A DNA stretch of 64,000 bases from Epiperipatus broadwayi (lineage: Eukaryota; Onychophora; Udeonychophora; Euonychophora; Peripatidae), in the NCBI GenBank assembly GCA_028023455.1, contig JAQFVV010006305.1:4205001-4269000 (forward strand), read 5' to 3'. The position numbers and the translations under genes are program-made. Below the pieces are notes generated by a model. The model saw nothing but the letters and a program-made list of their open reading frames with translations. It made no database searches and had not been told where the DNA came from. The first letter of the stretch is position 1, and the number at the start of each line of letters is the position of its first letter. Shown one piece after another: positions 34,990-46,800 of this stretch.

Positions 34990-37976
34990 TAAATAAGACA
35001 ATGCTAATAAAATAGGGTCTGCCAATGCCAAGGGATTAAAATCTGTAGAAAAAAACATCAACTTAAAAATGGTTTCATATTATTCACGCATACATAATTC
35101 ATTTCTGAAAACTAAGATACATAACAAATCACAAACAGATCCATAAAAATGTGATGACAATCAAGAATATTCATTATTTTCCAGAGCAGCATTCTTGTCT
35201 TCAGCTGGAACAGGAATTGTAATAAACAAAACCTGTTCATTCTGCTCATTTAAAGTAATATTTATAGATGCATACATGATAATTGTTACACTGTATCATA
35301 AAAAAATAACAATGAACTTAGCATATATATACCTTCTTCCAGATGAAATAATAATTAATAGACATATAATTACAGTAAAAACAAAATATGCATCCTTGAT
35401 ACATCCTGTAATTGTAATAAGAGATTTCAACATGTCATACAATAAATTTGTAAAAAATGGTTACATGTTTGACATTCAATTTCATGTCAGGAGAAGAATA
35501 TCTTCCACAGAACTCAATGTCATTCAACAATGGCAGATACTCATCTTTAATTGATCTTTGTTTTTATTCACCAGTATTGCATCATATGATCAGCATATCA
35601 CTCAAACACTCATCTTTTTCAAATCATTCTGCTGTAATACCCTATCTTAAAAATGATTTCTCATATAGACGTATGATCACAACAGATAAAACTATTAGAA
35701 TACTGCTCCCATTGTGGACTAAAGAATATATCTTCTCAGAAATATGCATATTATTATTCAAAATTTGTAATATGGAAATGAACTCTGTTCAAACACGGAT
35801 TGTGTTTGTGAACATAATCTCATATACAGTTGATACCATGACAAGAAAACAATCACTCCCTTAATGGTTTAAGCATTTGCAGATGAAATGTACAAAAGAA
35901 TTACTCTAAGTGCTACCACAGCAGAAAAATTTACAAATATAATAGCCCTGAGAAAAGCATATTGGTTGGCTTGTAACTCATTCAAAGAATACCTGGTGAT
36001 AAAGAAGAGAAAATTTATGTGAATCAAACACACATGTGGTCTACTCAAACACACATGTGGTCTAGATAATGCATTTGTTGGGTACAAGAGCAAGATCTAC
36101 TAAACCACATTCTGACAGTAATCAAAAAGGGCAAATATATTCAGGTGACAACATGCTAGAACCACTTTATTCATAATTACAAAAATATCTTGCAAAAAAA
36201 AGGGAAATATTTAATCCTTCACAAAACTTTCTGGGTTGACCAAAAAACAATATAACTTTTGTACCAAGAGAGCTTGATGAAAAACTTGCTTCAGTATCAA
36301 ACTCATGTCATCCAGACATTCATGAAATACCTTGTTTTCTAACAAACATTTAAGTCAATTCATAATACTTCATAACTTTAGCTAACTTTTTAAAAAAGAG
36401 AATTTATCACATATATGGGCTTACTGGTTCCATTTGTGAAAAAGAAGGAACATATAACCACATTCCAAAACCTCATACCCATATCAATGAGTCAACTTAG
36501 GATTAATATCCTAGAATCAGTGATCAAAGGTAGAATTGAACTTTATATTTTGCAATTGCTGTAAAAAACCCAGTTTGCAAAGAAAGGGACATCAATTGGA
36601 TAAACAGCATTTTTATATTACATGGTAATCGATACAATTAGAAACAACAAAGAATATGGACCAAGTGTATTTCAGCTGGACATTAAATCAGTATTCAATA
36701 CAATACCAATTGATATTTTAGTTAATGCATTAGCAAATACCCCAATACCCAGAGCACTATGTACTTGATTATAAATATACTAAGTTGAGCAATTCAGATA
36801 ACTTTTATTGGGAAGTACTCACCATCATTTATTACAAGGTTCACCATAAAGTGGTCTTTTATTCACATTTTATACTGATCCTCTCCTTTAAGCAATTGAA
36901 AATGAGATGATTGGAATATTTATGCCTGGAATGAAATCAAATGTTTCATGTATTGCTTACATGGATGACATAATCTTTTTGCCAAGTAAAAACAGATACC
37001 AAAACTAATAAAAATTCTAAATAATTACTCAGAAAAATATAAACTGGAGTTCAATTTGAAAAATCCAGTGCATAATCTATATAATTGGGATGCCAACATA
37101 AGAAAGACATCAAAGAAAAACCTGGCTTATTTGTGGGGTTTCCTTATCATTTCAGTAAATCTGAAATGTGATTACAGATACAGGGAAAACTAATGAATAA
37201 AGTTGAGAATATAATTAATTCTCTTTCCAAATAATATTTATCACTCTATGCCAAAGTGGCCCTTTTCACTCTCCTAATATTGACATGGGTTACCTAGAAT
37301 ACATCTATAATAATATGCATAAAAGTTTTTACACTTAAAATTTATTCAATGCATACAAAATTGTTATGGGGGAAGAAAATGGTATCAATATCCCTAAATA
37401 AGATTCTGCATCCTTTATCTCAAAATGGATTGGGCTTACATTCTATAAAAAAATTTCCATATTTAAAAAAAACACTTAATCTTATATCATCATGTGCAAG
37501 GATATTTTCATATTTAGAAAGTCTTTAAAATTACACCAAAGGACAAACTGCCACCCTTTATGCAATTAGTGGAATAAATTAATTTCTTCTTTACTATGTA
37601 TTCCCAATTTAATATATTCCCCTCCAAAAATAAAATGAAATACTAGGATATATATTCAATCCGTACTTCCCCATCTAATGCTAATAACAACCACCTTTTA
37701 AACATAACCAATAAGCAGTTGACTAAAAAATTCAAATACTGGTCATTAGAGCCAAACTATACTTTTCTCCTAAACCTAAATCTCACCTTTAATTTCTACA
37801 GATGTAAAAGGAATTACACTAACACTGAAGACTTATGCAAACTATGTCATAGAAAATCAGAAACACAATCACATTTTCTATTCACGTGCTCCATGTTTAA
37901 TAATATCCGATGCAATATCCTTAAATTATTTACAAATAAAGATTGCAACATGCATACACTTCTCAATCCATTCTAA
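34990..37976 (+). pseudogene. ORF2 endonuclease-RT-zinc finger, heavily decayed
   Basis: Endonuclease: SANAKGLKSVEKNI (about 35010), GIVINK (about 35214), VIVIRDFNMSYNKF (about 35410; the Gly of GDFN is lost) and SSLIDLCFYSP...FSNHSAV, where SDH has become SNH. RT: LDIKSVFNTIP (about 36680), a region corresponding to QGSP (about 36838), and AYMDD (about 36956-36970), intact. C-terminal zinc finger: DLCKLCHRKSETQSHFLFTC (about 37830-37893). The longest surviving frames are 35195-35554, 35457-35864 and 37719-37976. A 21-base tandem repeat (CAAACACACATGTGGTCTA) lies at 36024-36065. Confidence 0.75.
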
Positions 37977-38484
37977 AAATGTATTTGTGCACACATTTGG
38001 GCCACAACATTTATACTATTCTCATTATGGTATCCCAGATGTATATTTATGTACAGTTCAAATACAATAAGACACCATAATATATTTGAGGACAAAATAG
38101 ATATTATATGAATAAGGGATAAAAAATGTCATCAACTAACATTTATTCAGATGCATGGTCACTAATGTGACTTTGCTTAAATTGATGGTGTGACTAACTA
38201 TTAGAAAATAATTAAATAATTAAAAGAAAAAAGACATTAATGCAATGATGTACATAGAAAGATGTAAATCATATGCAGTAGTCAGAAAATGTTAAGCTGC
38301 TTTAAAGATTGGATTTTTTTTCTGTTGCATAGATTTGTAATTTTTCCCATCTCTAGAATGGAATAAAAAAACAGAGTATACAATGTAAACAATATATCTT
38401 CCTTTGTTAATAAAACCTTGTAGTCTTTTCTTACTCTATATTATATATGTGCTACTAAGTACTGTTTTGTAAATTTGTAGTTAA

Positions 38485-38490
38485 AATAAA
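38485..38490 (+). terminator. Polyadenylation signal AATAAA of non-LTR copy 2
   Basis: AATAAA lies 13 bases before the start of the right target site duplication, at the expected distance from an RNA 3' end. Confidence 0.65.
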
Positions 38491-38503
38491 GCCTTTTGAA
38501 AAC

Positions 38504-38519
38504 AAATATTTAGAATTCT
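38504..38519. repeat. Target site duplication, right copy (16 bp)
   Basis: Identical to 34016-34031. Confidence 0.85.
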
Positions 38520-39759
38520 AATGATAAAATACAATAATAAAATAAAATCTCATAAAAATAAGTTATTTAAAACAACAACAAAATAATACTTTAAAAAAAT
38601 CATTTGGGTAAAATTGGAATTTTAATGGATTACAAAACAGTATTTTGTGTAATAAAAATTAATGTTAAAAATCTATTTATTATTTCATGGTTCTGATAAC
38701 ACCTCCAAAATGCCTAAATCAAATTGTAAATTATAATGTAAACATCATATACATATATATGTTGATATGTCTTTTATATATATATATTTAAGCATGGCCA
38801 GTTCAATTATGTAATTTGTAATGAATAAAAAAAAATGAATAATTTTCAATTAAATCTGCCTATTGGTTAAAATTAGCCTCTAAAATATCCACTGAAGGAT
38901 AAAAACCTCTCTATCAACTTCTTATAAAAGAACATTTTTTTTAAAAAAAAAGGTAATATTCACTAAGCCAATTGTTTTTCAACCCGTGTTTTATTCTCTA
39001 GCTAAAAATTCCTTGATACATCTTTACTGACCAAAATAAATTATTCAGGTTAATTACAGATTATCTACATATACAAATATCTTAATGCTGTTTAAAAGAT
39101 ATTCAAATTTATTTTATCAAGAATTTAAACTCAGGTCATAGGTATGCCAAAAAAAATGAACTATTGTTGCACTATAAGGCTGTGTAAAATCAGATAAAAA
39201 CGTTTTGTGAAATAATAGTTATAAAACATATATACCCTATTAAAAACATTTACACAATTATATATATAAAAAAAAAAACAATAGGCAGAATATATTACTG
39301 ATGAACAATTTTTGTCTTACATTTATAATTTCAATTTAAAACATAAGCATATTCATATTTTATAATAATACTTATTTATAAATAAGATAATTATTTTTCT
39401 ATAAAAAAAAATTCAAAATTCAAATCATTTACAAGTAATTTCTGGAGAGTTTAAAAGCAAATATTATTTATAGTAAAAAAAAAAAAAAGAGCAGAGAAAT
39501 TATGATTTCAAATCCGTAATAACAATTAAAATAATGCATTAAAAATATGAAGATAAATCAAAGCTTCATACTAATTTCCAATGACAGATAACAAAAAAAA
39601 ATTACTGTGAATTTTTTCATACACATTTTCATAACACATATGTATATTTGTCCACAAATATATAAAAAAATATTTATTAAAAAAAATTTACAGTAAAAAT
39701 TTATACTATTAGTTTTAAAATAATTTTATTTATGGAGAATATTGGTTTTTTAATACATT
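38520..39759. other. AT-rich non-coding sequence
   Basis: Low-complexity spacer between two retrotransposon copies of the same family. No gene. Confidence 0.5.
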
Positions 39760-40768
39760 AACTTTTTATAGTACATTGACTAAATAAGAGTCTATAATGT
39801 CACTTACTGGGTTGATAGTGGATGATTTATGGAGATATTAATCCAGGGTATGGAATAAATCCCGTGGTTTATAGATTGTTGTCATCTGCTATCTGGAAAT
39901 GTATTGGGCTTTGGAATTTAGAATAGATTCCAGGTTTCTTTAAATAAAAATTTGGAAAAAAGGGTCATGTCTTTATGTTTGATTTTGTTTAAAAGAGAAA
40001 TGAATAGACTGTCTGGGTCTGGTGGAGGAGTTGTGAATACTAATTTCCATCTCCATTCCAGATAGAGTGGGTGAGAAATACTGAAATTCTTATAATTGGA
40101 AACTGTTTACTTTGTAGAGATTCTTTTAGCAAGAGGATTCTGTAAATATCAAATTTACTGTTTTGGAAAATTAAAAGTTTGATACTACCAAGTCTGGTAC
40201 ATAAGTGAATTATGTGGTCAAATGTCTCATCATGCCTCTTACAGATTGGGCAGATAGGGTCAATGTTGTTAAGAAATCTCTTGTAGTGGAGGAACCAGTT
40301 GGTATGAGTGGCTCCCAGATTTACTTTTACTAAGTAGTTTAAAAATTTAGGCTCTAAAGCTAAGAACTTGAATATTGAAGTAATTCTATGATTATTGATG
40401 CCAAGCATTGGCAAAATTGAGTTGATTTCAGGGTTGATTTTACAGTAGGCTTCCCAGATGGTGATTTTTGTATTATATGGATTTTGTAAAGTATATGTAA
40501 ATTGATTGAGAAGCTGGTCTAGCCAGCATTTTTGAGAAGGAGGTCTGTCCGTCAGTTGAACGGCCTCCGATATATTAAAGGAATCATGTTTTTGTAAGAG
40601 GTTATGAATCAATGTGTGAGATTTTTGAAAGATAATTGAGGGGATGGAGTGAAAGGACATCCCATTAGATTTGCGATGGTATTGCATCCTTGTCATACTT
40701 GTAGACATTGAGTTTAGCACATAGACTATTGATTTTTTTGGTAAAGGCTTTTGTTGCTATCATGATGA

Positions 40769-41202
40769 GGAGGTAGTATGCAATCCTGGATATGACTCAT
40801 GTTCAGTAGCACTACTTTTCCCTGTATGGAGAGATACACCCTGGAAAGGGATTGAATAATCTGGGATGTGGAATTGATTAAGGAGTTCTGTAGTTTTTTT
40901 GACATGGCTGATGGGGAGGTAGTATGCAATCTTGGATATGACTCATGTTCAGTAGCACTACTTTTCCCTGTTTGGAGAGATACACCCTGGAAAGGGATTG
41001 AATAATCTGGGATGTGGAATTGATTAAGGAATTCTGTAGTTTTTTTGACATGGCTGATGGGGAGGTAGTATGCAATCTTGGATATGATGCATGTTGAGTA
41101 GCACTACTTTTCCCTGTATGGAGAGATACACCCTGGAAAGGGATTGAATAATCTGGGATGTGGAATTGATTAAGGAGTTCTGTAGTTTTTTTGACATGGC
41201 TG
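40769..41202. repeat. Three tandem 146-bp units inside ORF2
   Basis: GGAGGTAGTATGCAATC recurs at 40769, 40915 and 41061, giving a period of 146. The units differ by a few substitutions, for example CTGTATGG versus CTGTTTGG, and ACTCATGTTCAG versus TGCATGTTGAG. As 146 is not a multiple of three, each extra unit shifts the frame, so the coding line is broken here. Confidence 0.9.
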
Positions 41203-41325
41203 TTTGAGACATGGAGATAGGGAAGCCAAGAAAGTCCTGGGGCTCAGCTAGAAATCTAGATGAGACTTTCTTTCCTGATAGAATTTTCCAAGCTGAAGAT
41301 TTGTTGGAGTTAAATTTAAGTTGTG

Positions 41326-41367
41326 AATTAAGGGAAAATTTATCCAAATTAAGGGAAAATTTATCCA
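41326..41367. repeat. 21-bp tandem duplication inside ORF2
   Basis: AATTAAGGGAAAATTTATCC is repeated in direct order at 41326 and 41347. It adds seven residues (DKFSLNL type) in frame after the YMDD box. Confidence 0.9.
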
Positions 41368-41636
41368 AAATTTTGTAGAATGCTGGGAGATGTTTTTGAG
41401 ATGGTAGTATTACAAGGACATCATCCATATATGCAAACAACTTGAATGATTTTTTGATGCAAGGAATGAATACTCCAGTGAATGAGATTTCTATATCTCT
41501 CAACAGGGGGTTGAGATAGTATATAAAAAGGATAGCACTTAATGGAGATCCTTGAGGAATAGACAGGTTGGGGGAGAACCCATCTGTGTAGAATCCATCT
41601 AAGGAGATGTGAATTAGCCTATTGTAGAGAAGATTC

Positions 41637-42320
41637 TCCAGAATCTGTATAATTTGAGAAGGAATGTTGAGGTCTTTTAGAAGAGTAAGAAGTGTGTGAA
41701 TATTGATCGAGTCAAAAGCCTCTGTTATGTCTAGCTGGATGGCAATGGGTTTTGATAAGCAATTAGATCTAATATGATCAAGGAGAATCTTGACTTCACC
41801 CATTGCTGTCAGGGCTGAAAATCCTTTTCTTGCATATTGTGACTGAACAATATTGTCTAAAATTTTTTGCTGGATTTGCTCTTTAATTACACCTTTAATT
41901 ACACCTTCGATAACTTTGATTAAAATTGGTGTCATAGAGACAGGCCTTATGTTATGGATGTTGGTTGGATCTTTGTTCTCCAGAATCTGTATAATTTGAG
42001 AAGGAATGTTGAGGTCTTTTAGAAGAGTAAGAAGTGTGTGAATATTGATCGAGTCAAAAGCCTCTGTTATGTCTAGCTGGATGGCAATGGGTTTTGATAA
42101 GCAATTAGATCTAATATGATCAAGGAGAATCTTGACTTCATCCATTGCTGTCAGGGCTGAAAATCCTTTTCTTGCATATTGTGACTGAACAATATTGTCT
42201 AAAATTGTTTGCTGGATTTGCTCTTTAATTACACCTTTAATTACACCTTCAATAACTTTGATTAAAATTGGTGTCATAGAGACAGGCCTTATGTTATGGA
42301 TGTTGGTTGGATCTTTGTTC
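41637..42320. repeat. 342-bp tandem duplication inside the RT domain, in frame
   Basis: 41637-41978 and 41979-42320 are nearly identical direct repeats; differences include Lys versus Thr after QQ and AMGEV versus AMDEV. The length is exactly 114 codons, so the RT frame stays open through both. Each unit covers RPVSMTPILIK to IQILE and includes the DITEAFDS catalytic motif. Confidence 0.9.
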
Positions 42321-43918
42321 TTCTTGATGAATGGCACTAAGGCAATCGGGTAGATGTTATTTATTTCCCTTCTTTTAGTGTATAGATGATTGACCATGTT
42401 CATCATGATTGGGATAGCAAAGTTATCAAGGTGGGAAATTAGAAATCTTGATATAGCATGCATCCCGGGTTGAACACTGTCAGAAAGTGCTGATAGATGG
42501 TTTTTAAGATCAGCTGCTGTTATGCCATGGTTTATAGAAGATGGGTGGTCCAGCCATTCACTGATAGTCTTTGGAAAATTATTTTGAAGTCTATTTTTAA
42601 AGTGAAGACCAATGTGTTCAATCATGTGATGACCAGTGACATAGTTTCCATTGACAATAAGGGAGGTTGGAGTGTTAAGTTTTTTCCTAGCTTCAAATGC
42701 CCATCGCAAATATCCCCAAGTTCAGCAGTATTGGGTAGTAAGAAAGTTTTGTGATCTTTTAATAGAAATATACTCCGCAATAGCCATCTGTTTTTCCTTA
42801 TACTGATGTGGTGTTTGATATGATCTGGTTCAGTTGAGCATGTCTTTATTTTATTATTGATTTGGTCAAGCTTATTAATAAGCATAGATGGCCCTTTGTT
42901 GTTTCTAGTATAGTGAGCAATCAAGGAATGGATTATCCCAATGACGGCAAACCATGCCTCTTCTGGGGGTCTTTTTAGTAGGTTGATTTTGTGGAGGAGG
43001 ATGTATGCTTCAGATACAATGGCTTCAGTCATGGAAGCTGTAGTTAACATTCTGATTGGCCGGTTGAGAAAGGATGAGGAGTAGTTGGTTAGTTGCAGTG
43101 TGGTGATAATAGCATGATGGTCAGAGAAAGGAACAGGTTGAAGAGTAGCTTCCAGACCATGATGGTGTTCAGAGGTGTAAAACATCAGATCTATTAATGT
43201 ATGATACCTTTTGGTATAGTAAGAATAGGCATTATGAGGAAAGAAGCCCCTGCCATTAATAAAGTGTCTGTTGAGCAAGTGAAGATACTTGTTTGTAAAG
43301 TGATTATAGGAGATGATGAAGTCCCCAAAGAGGAGTGCTGGGGAGTTGTTGTTGGCTGTTATCATATTTATAGTGTTTATGACCTGAAGGAATATTGCAT
43401 GGCTATTGGGGATGTAGACATAAAATGCCTTGATTATGCTATTGCCATAGGTTAGGTTGGCACAGATAAGGTTCTTATCTTGGTAGGTGATCTTAAACTT
43501 GTTAGGGGGTGTTTGTTATTTATTAAGATACCTATGCCTTCAGTAGCTGTAAGGTTGACTGTTAGATATGTATAGCCAAGCTTGTTAAGCTCAGTTAAAA
43601 TGAGGCTATTGGACTTTTGGTGATATTTGGTTTTGCCCATAAACATAATGTGGGGGGTAAATGAATTAAACCAATGTCTTATGGCATGTACTTGTGTAAG
43701 CGAATTAATGCCTCTGATATAAACTCCAGCTATCTGGCAAGAGACCTTAGTCATAAGCTGGGGATTGGTCAGAGTCTACCACCAGAGGAATTTGGAGTTG
43801 AGCACTGTTTTGGTAATTAAATCTCAAAGGCTTGGACAGGATTTCATCTTCAGAAATCTCATCCTTCGAGTAGATTTGAGAGTTAGGCAAAATAGAATTA
43901 GCAATTTTCCATTTTTTA

Positions 43919-46720
43919 TCAAGTATGGGACTTAGAGGTTTCCTTGGACTTAATGTTATGGTAATGATTGGATGACTGTGTTAATGAATACTCATCTTCT
44001 GAGCTGGATCCATTCAAGTGAGTGAATTTTTTCCTGGTGGAAGTTGTATAGCTAGTTAGGTCCATCTCAGTTTCAGTGTCTGATGATTTGATAGAAGGAG
44101 AAGGTGTAATTTTAATGGGAATATGGTGATCTTTATTATTTTTGTGGTTAGCAAGATGATTCGTCTTAGATGTGTCTGCATGGCTGGATGTGTTTTTGGA
44201 GCCCTTGGGATAGTTGGATGTGGTGTGATCCTGATTCAATCTGCCATGTTGGTTTTGTAGCAATGAATCATCCCTAGAATTATCTTTAGACCTGTATGAC
44301 TTAGGGTTGATAAAAGGTGTCTGTGTTTTTGGAGACTTTGATGTTTCTGTGACTTCGGGATTGTAGATGTGGGCCTTAAGAAAAGATGAGTTCTTTGGAA
44401 TGTTTGACACTTCAGCAGTTTGAGTATGTTTTGGCAGAGATCTGGCTGATAAACCGTTTGTTGGGGTGGGCGCAGTTTTGATTCTGTATGATTTTCTTTC
44501 AGTTGTTTTAGATTGATCTGATTCTATATTATGTGTAAAAATTTGAGGCGAAAGTACAGAGTTTTTTTTTATTTTGAAGATTTGTTATATCTGTTGAGTT
44601 GATGGGGCTTTTCTTGCATCTATGTAGTTGGGGTTTTTTGTGCCACATGTGTTACAGATCTTGGCTAGACAATCTTTTATTAGGTGGGTTCTTTGACCAC
44701 AGGAGAAGGACTGTGGTTTTACACCCAGAAAAGATATAATCATGGCAGAGTTTCTAAGTCTAATTATGGTGGGAATATCTGTGGGATTTGTTTCTTTCTT
44801 CAAATGAAGTTCAAATGTGGCTGTGTTAGAGAGGAAGTGGAGGCTGGATCTTTCATCTCGTAAGTAATTGAATTTGTGAATTCTACCAAAAGGAAAAAGG
44901 ATTTCTTGAAGTTGAGGCTCCCCAAGTCCCATGACACAGTTTTTGATTTTGCCATAGAGGGTGGAAGCTCGGTTAATATCCACATAACATAAGAATTTGT
45001 TATCTAAAGTTTTAAAAGCACTTTTGAAGTTATTGCGACTAGCCCAGTTTTTAAATTCTAGAGCAATGTATCGATCATTTGGATGGTAAAGAATGCGGTG
45101 AATTTCTTCTCCCATATTGTTTTGTTTGATTATGTTGCATAAGGAATCAATTGGGAATTTGAAAAGCGAGCAATTGGGATTGGTAGTCGCTAGTATTAGA
45201 CTTTTGTCACTGCTATAGTCAGCAAGCAATTTGAGTAGCTTGAGCAGGATGGTTTGATTGAAATGAAAAGTAAGATTGTATATTGATTATCATTAAAGTT
45301 AGATACTGAGAATGTATATGAAATTGGGGTTAAATGAGTGTCAGAAAAGGTGTCTGTGGATTGCTCCATTAAATCTATTATCATCGACTCTGGTGTTTCA
45401 TTATTAGTTAAGGAAGCTTCGTGCAGTTGATTACCGAGTGTGTGTGGTAAATTATTCGCATAATTGTCTTTGGGTTAAGCTGGTGTAAGATGCCTGTTTT
45501 AGTAATGTTGGCATAAGACAGCTTAACATATTGATTTATAGATTTAGAATTCACTATGTGCATTATTAGATGTAGAAATCATTATGGTCGATGATTTAAC
45601 ATTATTTTTTTTGTTTGTAGGGTATTAGGGGGCCTTGTATCAAGCGCCTCTATTGGGGAGTTGTGAAGTTTGGGAACATCTTCGTTATCTCCTGGGATTT
45701 GATGACAAATATTATTTTGGGGAGTTTTAATTAAGTTTGTACATTACATATTGGTTGTGGTATTGAATGGTTAATGTTTGTTTCTGAGTCTGATTGGAGA
45801 TATATGTCTAGTTCCAGAAAATCATTTCTTGTGCTAAAGAAAATGTCATCAGGTGGCTTAGTGTTATACATTAGGCTTTGGACTTTTGTCACTTCTGAAT
45901 TGATGTTACTTTCAAATTTATCTAAATTAATGTTATTATTTTGGATTATTTTTCTAATAAATGGGGGTTTAGATGATTGTAAATTAATATTAGTCTCTTG
46001 ATAGATTTAAGTTCAAATTAAAGGGTGAGTCGGCTGAAATCTCCGTCTCAAATTCTGATGATGCAACACTTGCTTCGCTGACAGAAGTAGATTTTTTTTC
46101 TATTTTTTTTTTATTCTGTGGATAAATGATTGAGAAGTAGGCATGCTAGGTATATTATGAGTTATCGAATTTAAGTAGGAATCTCCAAGTTGCTCAGAGG
46201 GGAGGACATTAGTATCTTGTATTATGTTTTTCATATTTATTAGCATTGTTAATGTGATCAGGAGCCTCTTTAGTGGTTATGTTTAGGGCTCCGCATTATT
46301 GTACTATGGGTTTGGTCAATATACATGATATTTGGTTTATTAATTGTGTGTAATTCTTGGTTACAATTGTTATCTTGATTTGGTAAATAATCATTAGGAT
46401 CATCATTTAGGGGGTCTTGAGAATTTCCAAGTATGCATTCATTAGGCTTTTCATTATTAGTGTTTGTAGTTAGGCTCTGGTTTATGTTGTTTGCAGAAAT
46501 GTTCTACTTCGTACATCATATTCTGAGTATTATTAATGCTTTTAGTGGAATTTTGAGTATTCCTTTTAGATTTGGGGGTCTTAAGTTGCGATTTACTTTT
46601 ATTATGGCTGAGGGATTTGATTTTGGCCGAATTTGGCAAATTTTTAGCTTCGCGATTGTCTATAATGGCCGAGTTTTTATTCGGCTCATTTTTTTTTTAA
46701 ACTTTTTGAAATCAAGGACT
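43919..46720 (-). pseudogene. ORF1 gag-like nucleic-acid-binding protein
   Basis: The N-terminal part (about 46720-45400) is Asn/Ser/Lys-rich, low-complexity and basic, with several breaks; pieces are open at 46639-46457, about 46000-45720 and 45384-45196. A frameshift near 45250 joins the last piece to the conserved domain at 45229-44585. That domain has blocks FKNWASRNNFKSAFK and GEPQLQEILFPFGRIHKF, and ends with two zinc knuckles, CGQRTHLIKDC (first Cys lost) and CNTCGTKNPNY. A TAA stops the frame near 44585, but the same frame continues to 43919 as a hydrophilic Ser/Thr/Lys/His tail. The role expected from the family is binding element RNA in a ribonucleoprotein particle. Confidence 0.7.
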
Positions 46721-46800
46721 TTTTCCTTAAATCCATGTAATATAAAACAAAAAAAAAGGGAAGGCTTACCTTAGGTGGCCTGTATGTCTCCTTCTTTCTT

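Larger units (their letters stand above)
34032..38503 (+). mobile_element. Two-ORF family non-LTR retrotransposon, copy 2, 5'-truncated
   Basis: A 4472-base insertion bounded by perfect 16-bp direct repeats. It starts inside ORF1 just before the zinc knuckle, continues through the endonuclease and RT, and ends 13 bases after AATAAA with GAAAAC. The order and motifs match the minus-strand copy at 39760-46800, but the copy is much more decayed. The intact duplication shows the boundaries are real. Confidence 0.85.
40040..43754 (-). pseudogene. ORF2 endonuclease-RT-zinc finger with internal duplications
   Basis: Endonuclease: RGINSLTQVHAIRHWF near 43710; after a frameshift near 43455, AFYVYIPNSHAIFLQV, then LLFGDFIISYNHF (43330; the Asn of GDFN is lost), LIDLMFYTSEH and FSDHHAIITTL. 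A second frameshift near 42710 leads to the RT frame 42709-41024. This has YPIALVPFIKKNKDP, IRPVSMTPILIK, DITEAFDS (present twice because of a 342-base in-frame duplication), SIPQGSPLSAILFIYYLNPL and FAYMDDVLVILPS, with the catalytic Asp residues kept. Beyond it a 146-base tandem triplication breaks the frame. The C-terminal part (40720-40040) includes the finger PICPICKRHDETFDHIIHLC. Confidence 0.85.
39760..46800 (-). mobile_element. Two-ORF family non-LTR retrotransposon, copy 3, near full length
   Basis: About 7 kb on the minus strand. The 5' region lies near 46800; ORF1 runs about 46720-43919, ORF2 43754-40040, and a 3' region runs to about 39760. It is the best preserved of the three copies. 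I found no convincing target site duplication, so the ends are approximate. Clade is uncertain: two ORFs, apurinic-type endonuclease, IPQGSPLS and AYMDD motifs and a C-terminal CCHC-type finger suggest the I/Jockey-like groups rather than L1 or RTE. The coding block is less AT-rich than its flanks. Confidence 0.8.

Noticed and set aside
35869-36093. 74-codon minus-strand frame with a repeated RPHVCL block
   Set aside because: The repeat is just the 21-bp tandem duplication in the plus-strand retrotransposon; antisense shadow.
40726-41075. Two short minus-strand frames with the same N-terminal sequence, suggesting small paralogous genes
   Set aside because: They are artefacts of the 146-bp tandem units within ORF2.
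46433-46774. 113-codon plus-strand frame rich in Phe and Leu
   Set aside because: It is the complement of the low-complexity N terminus of ORF1 in the minus-strand retrotransposon; the hydrophobic look comes from the complement of Lys/Asn codons.
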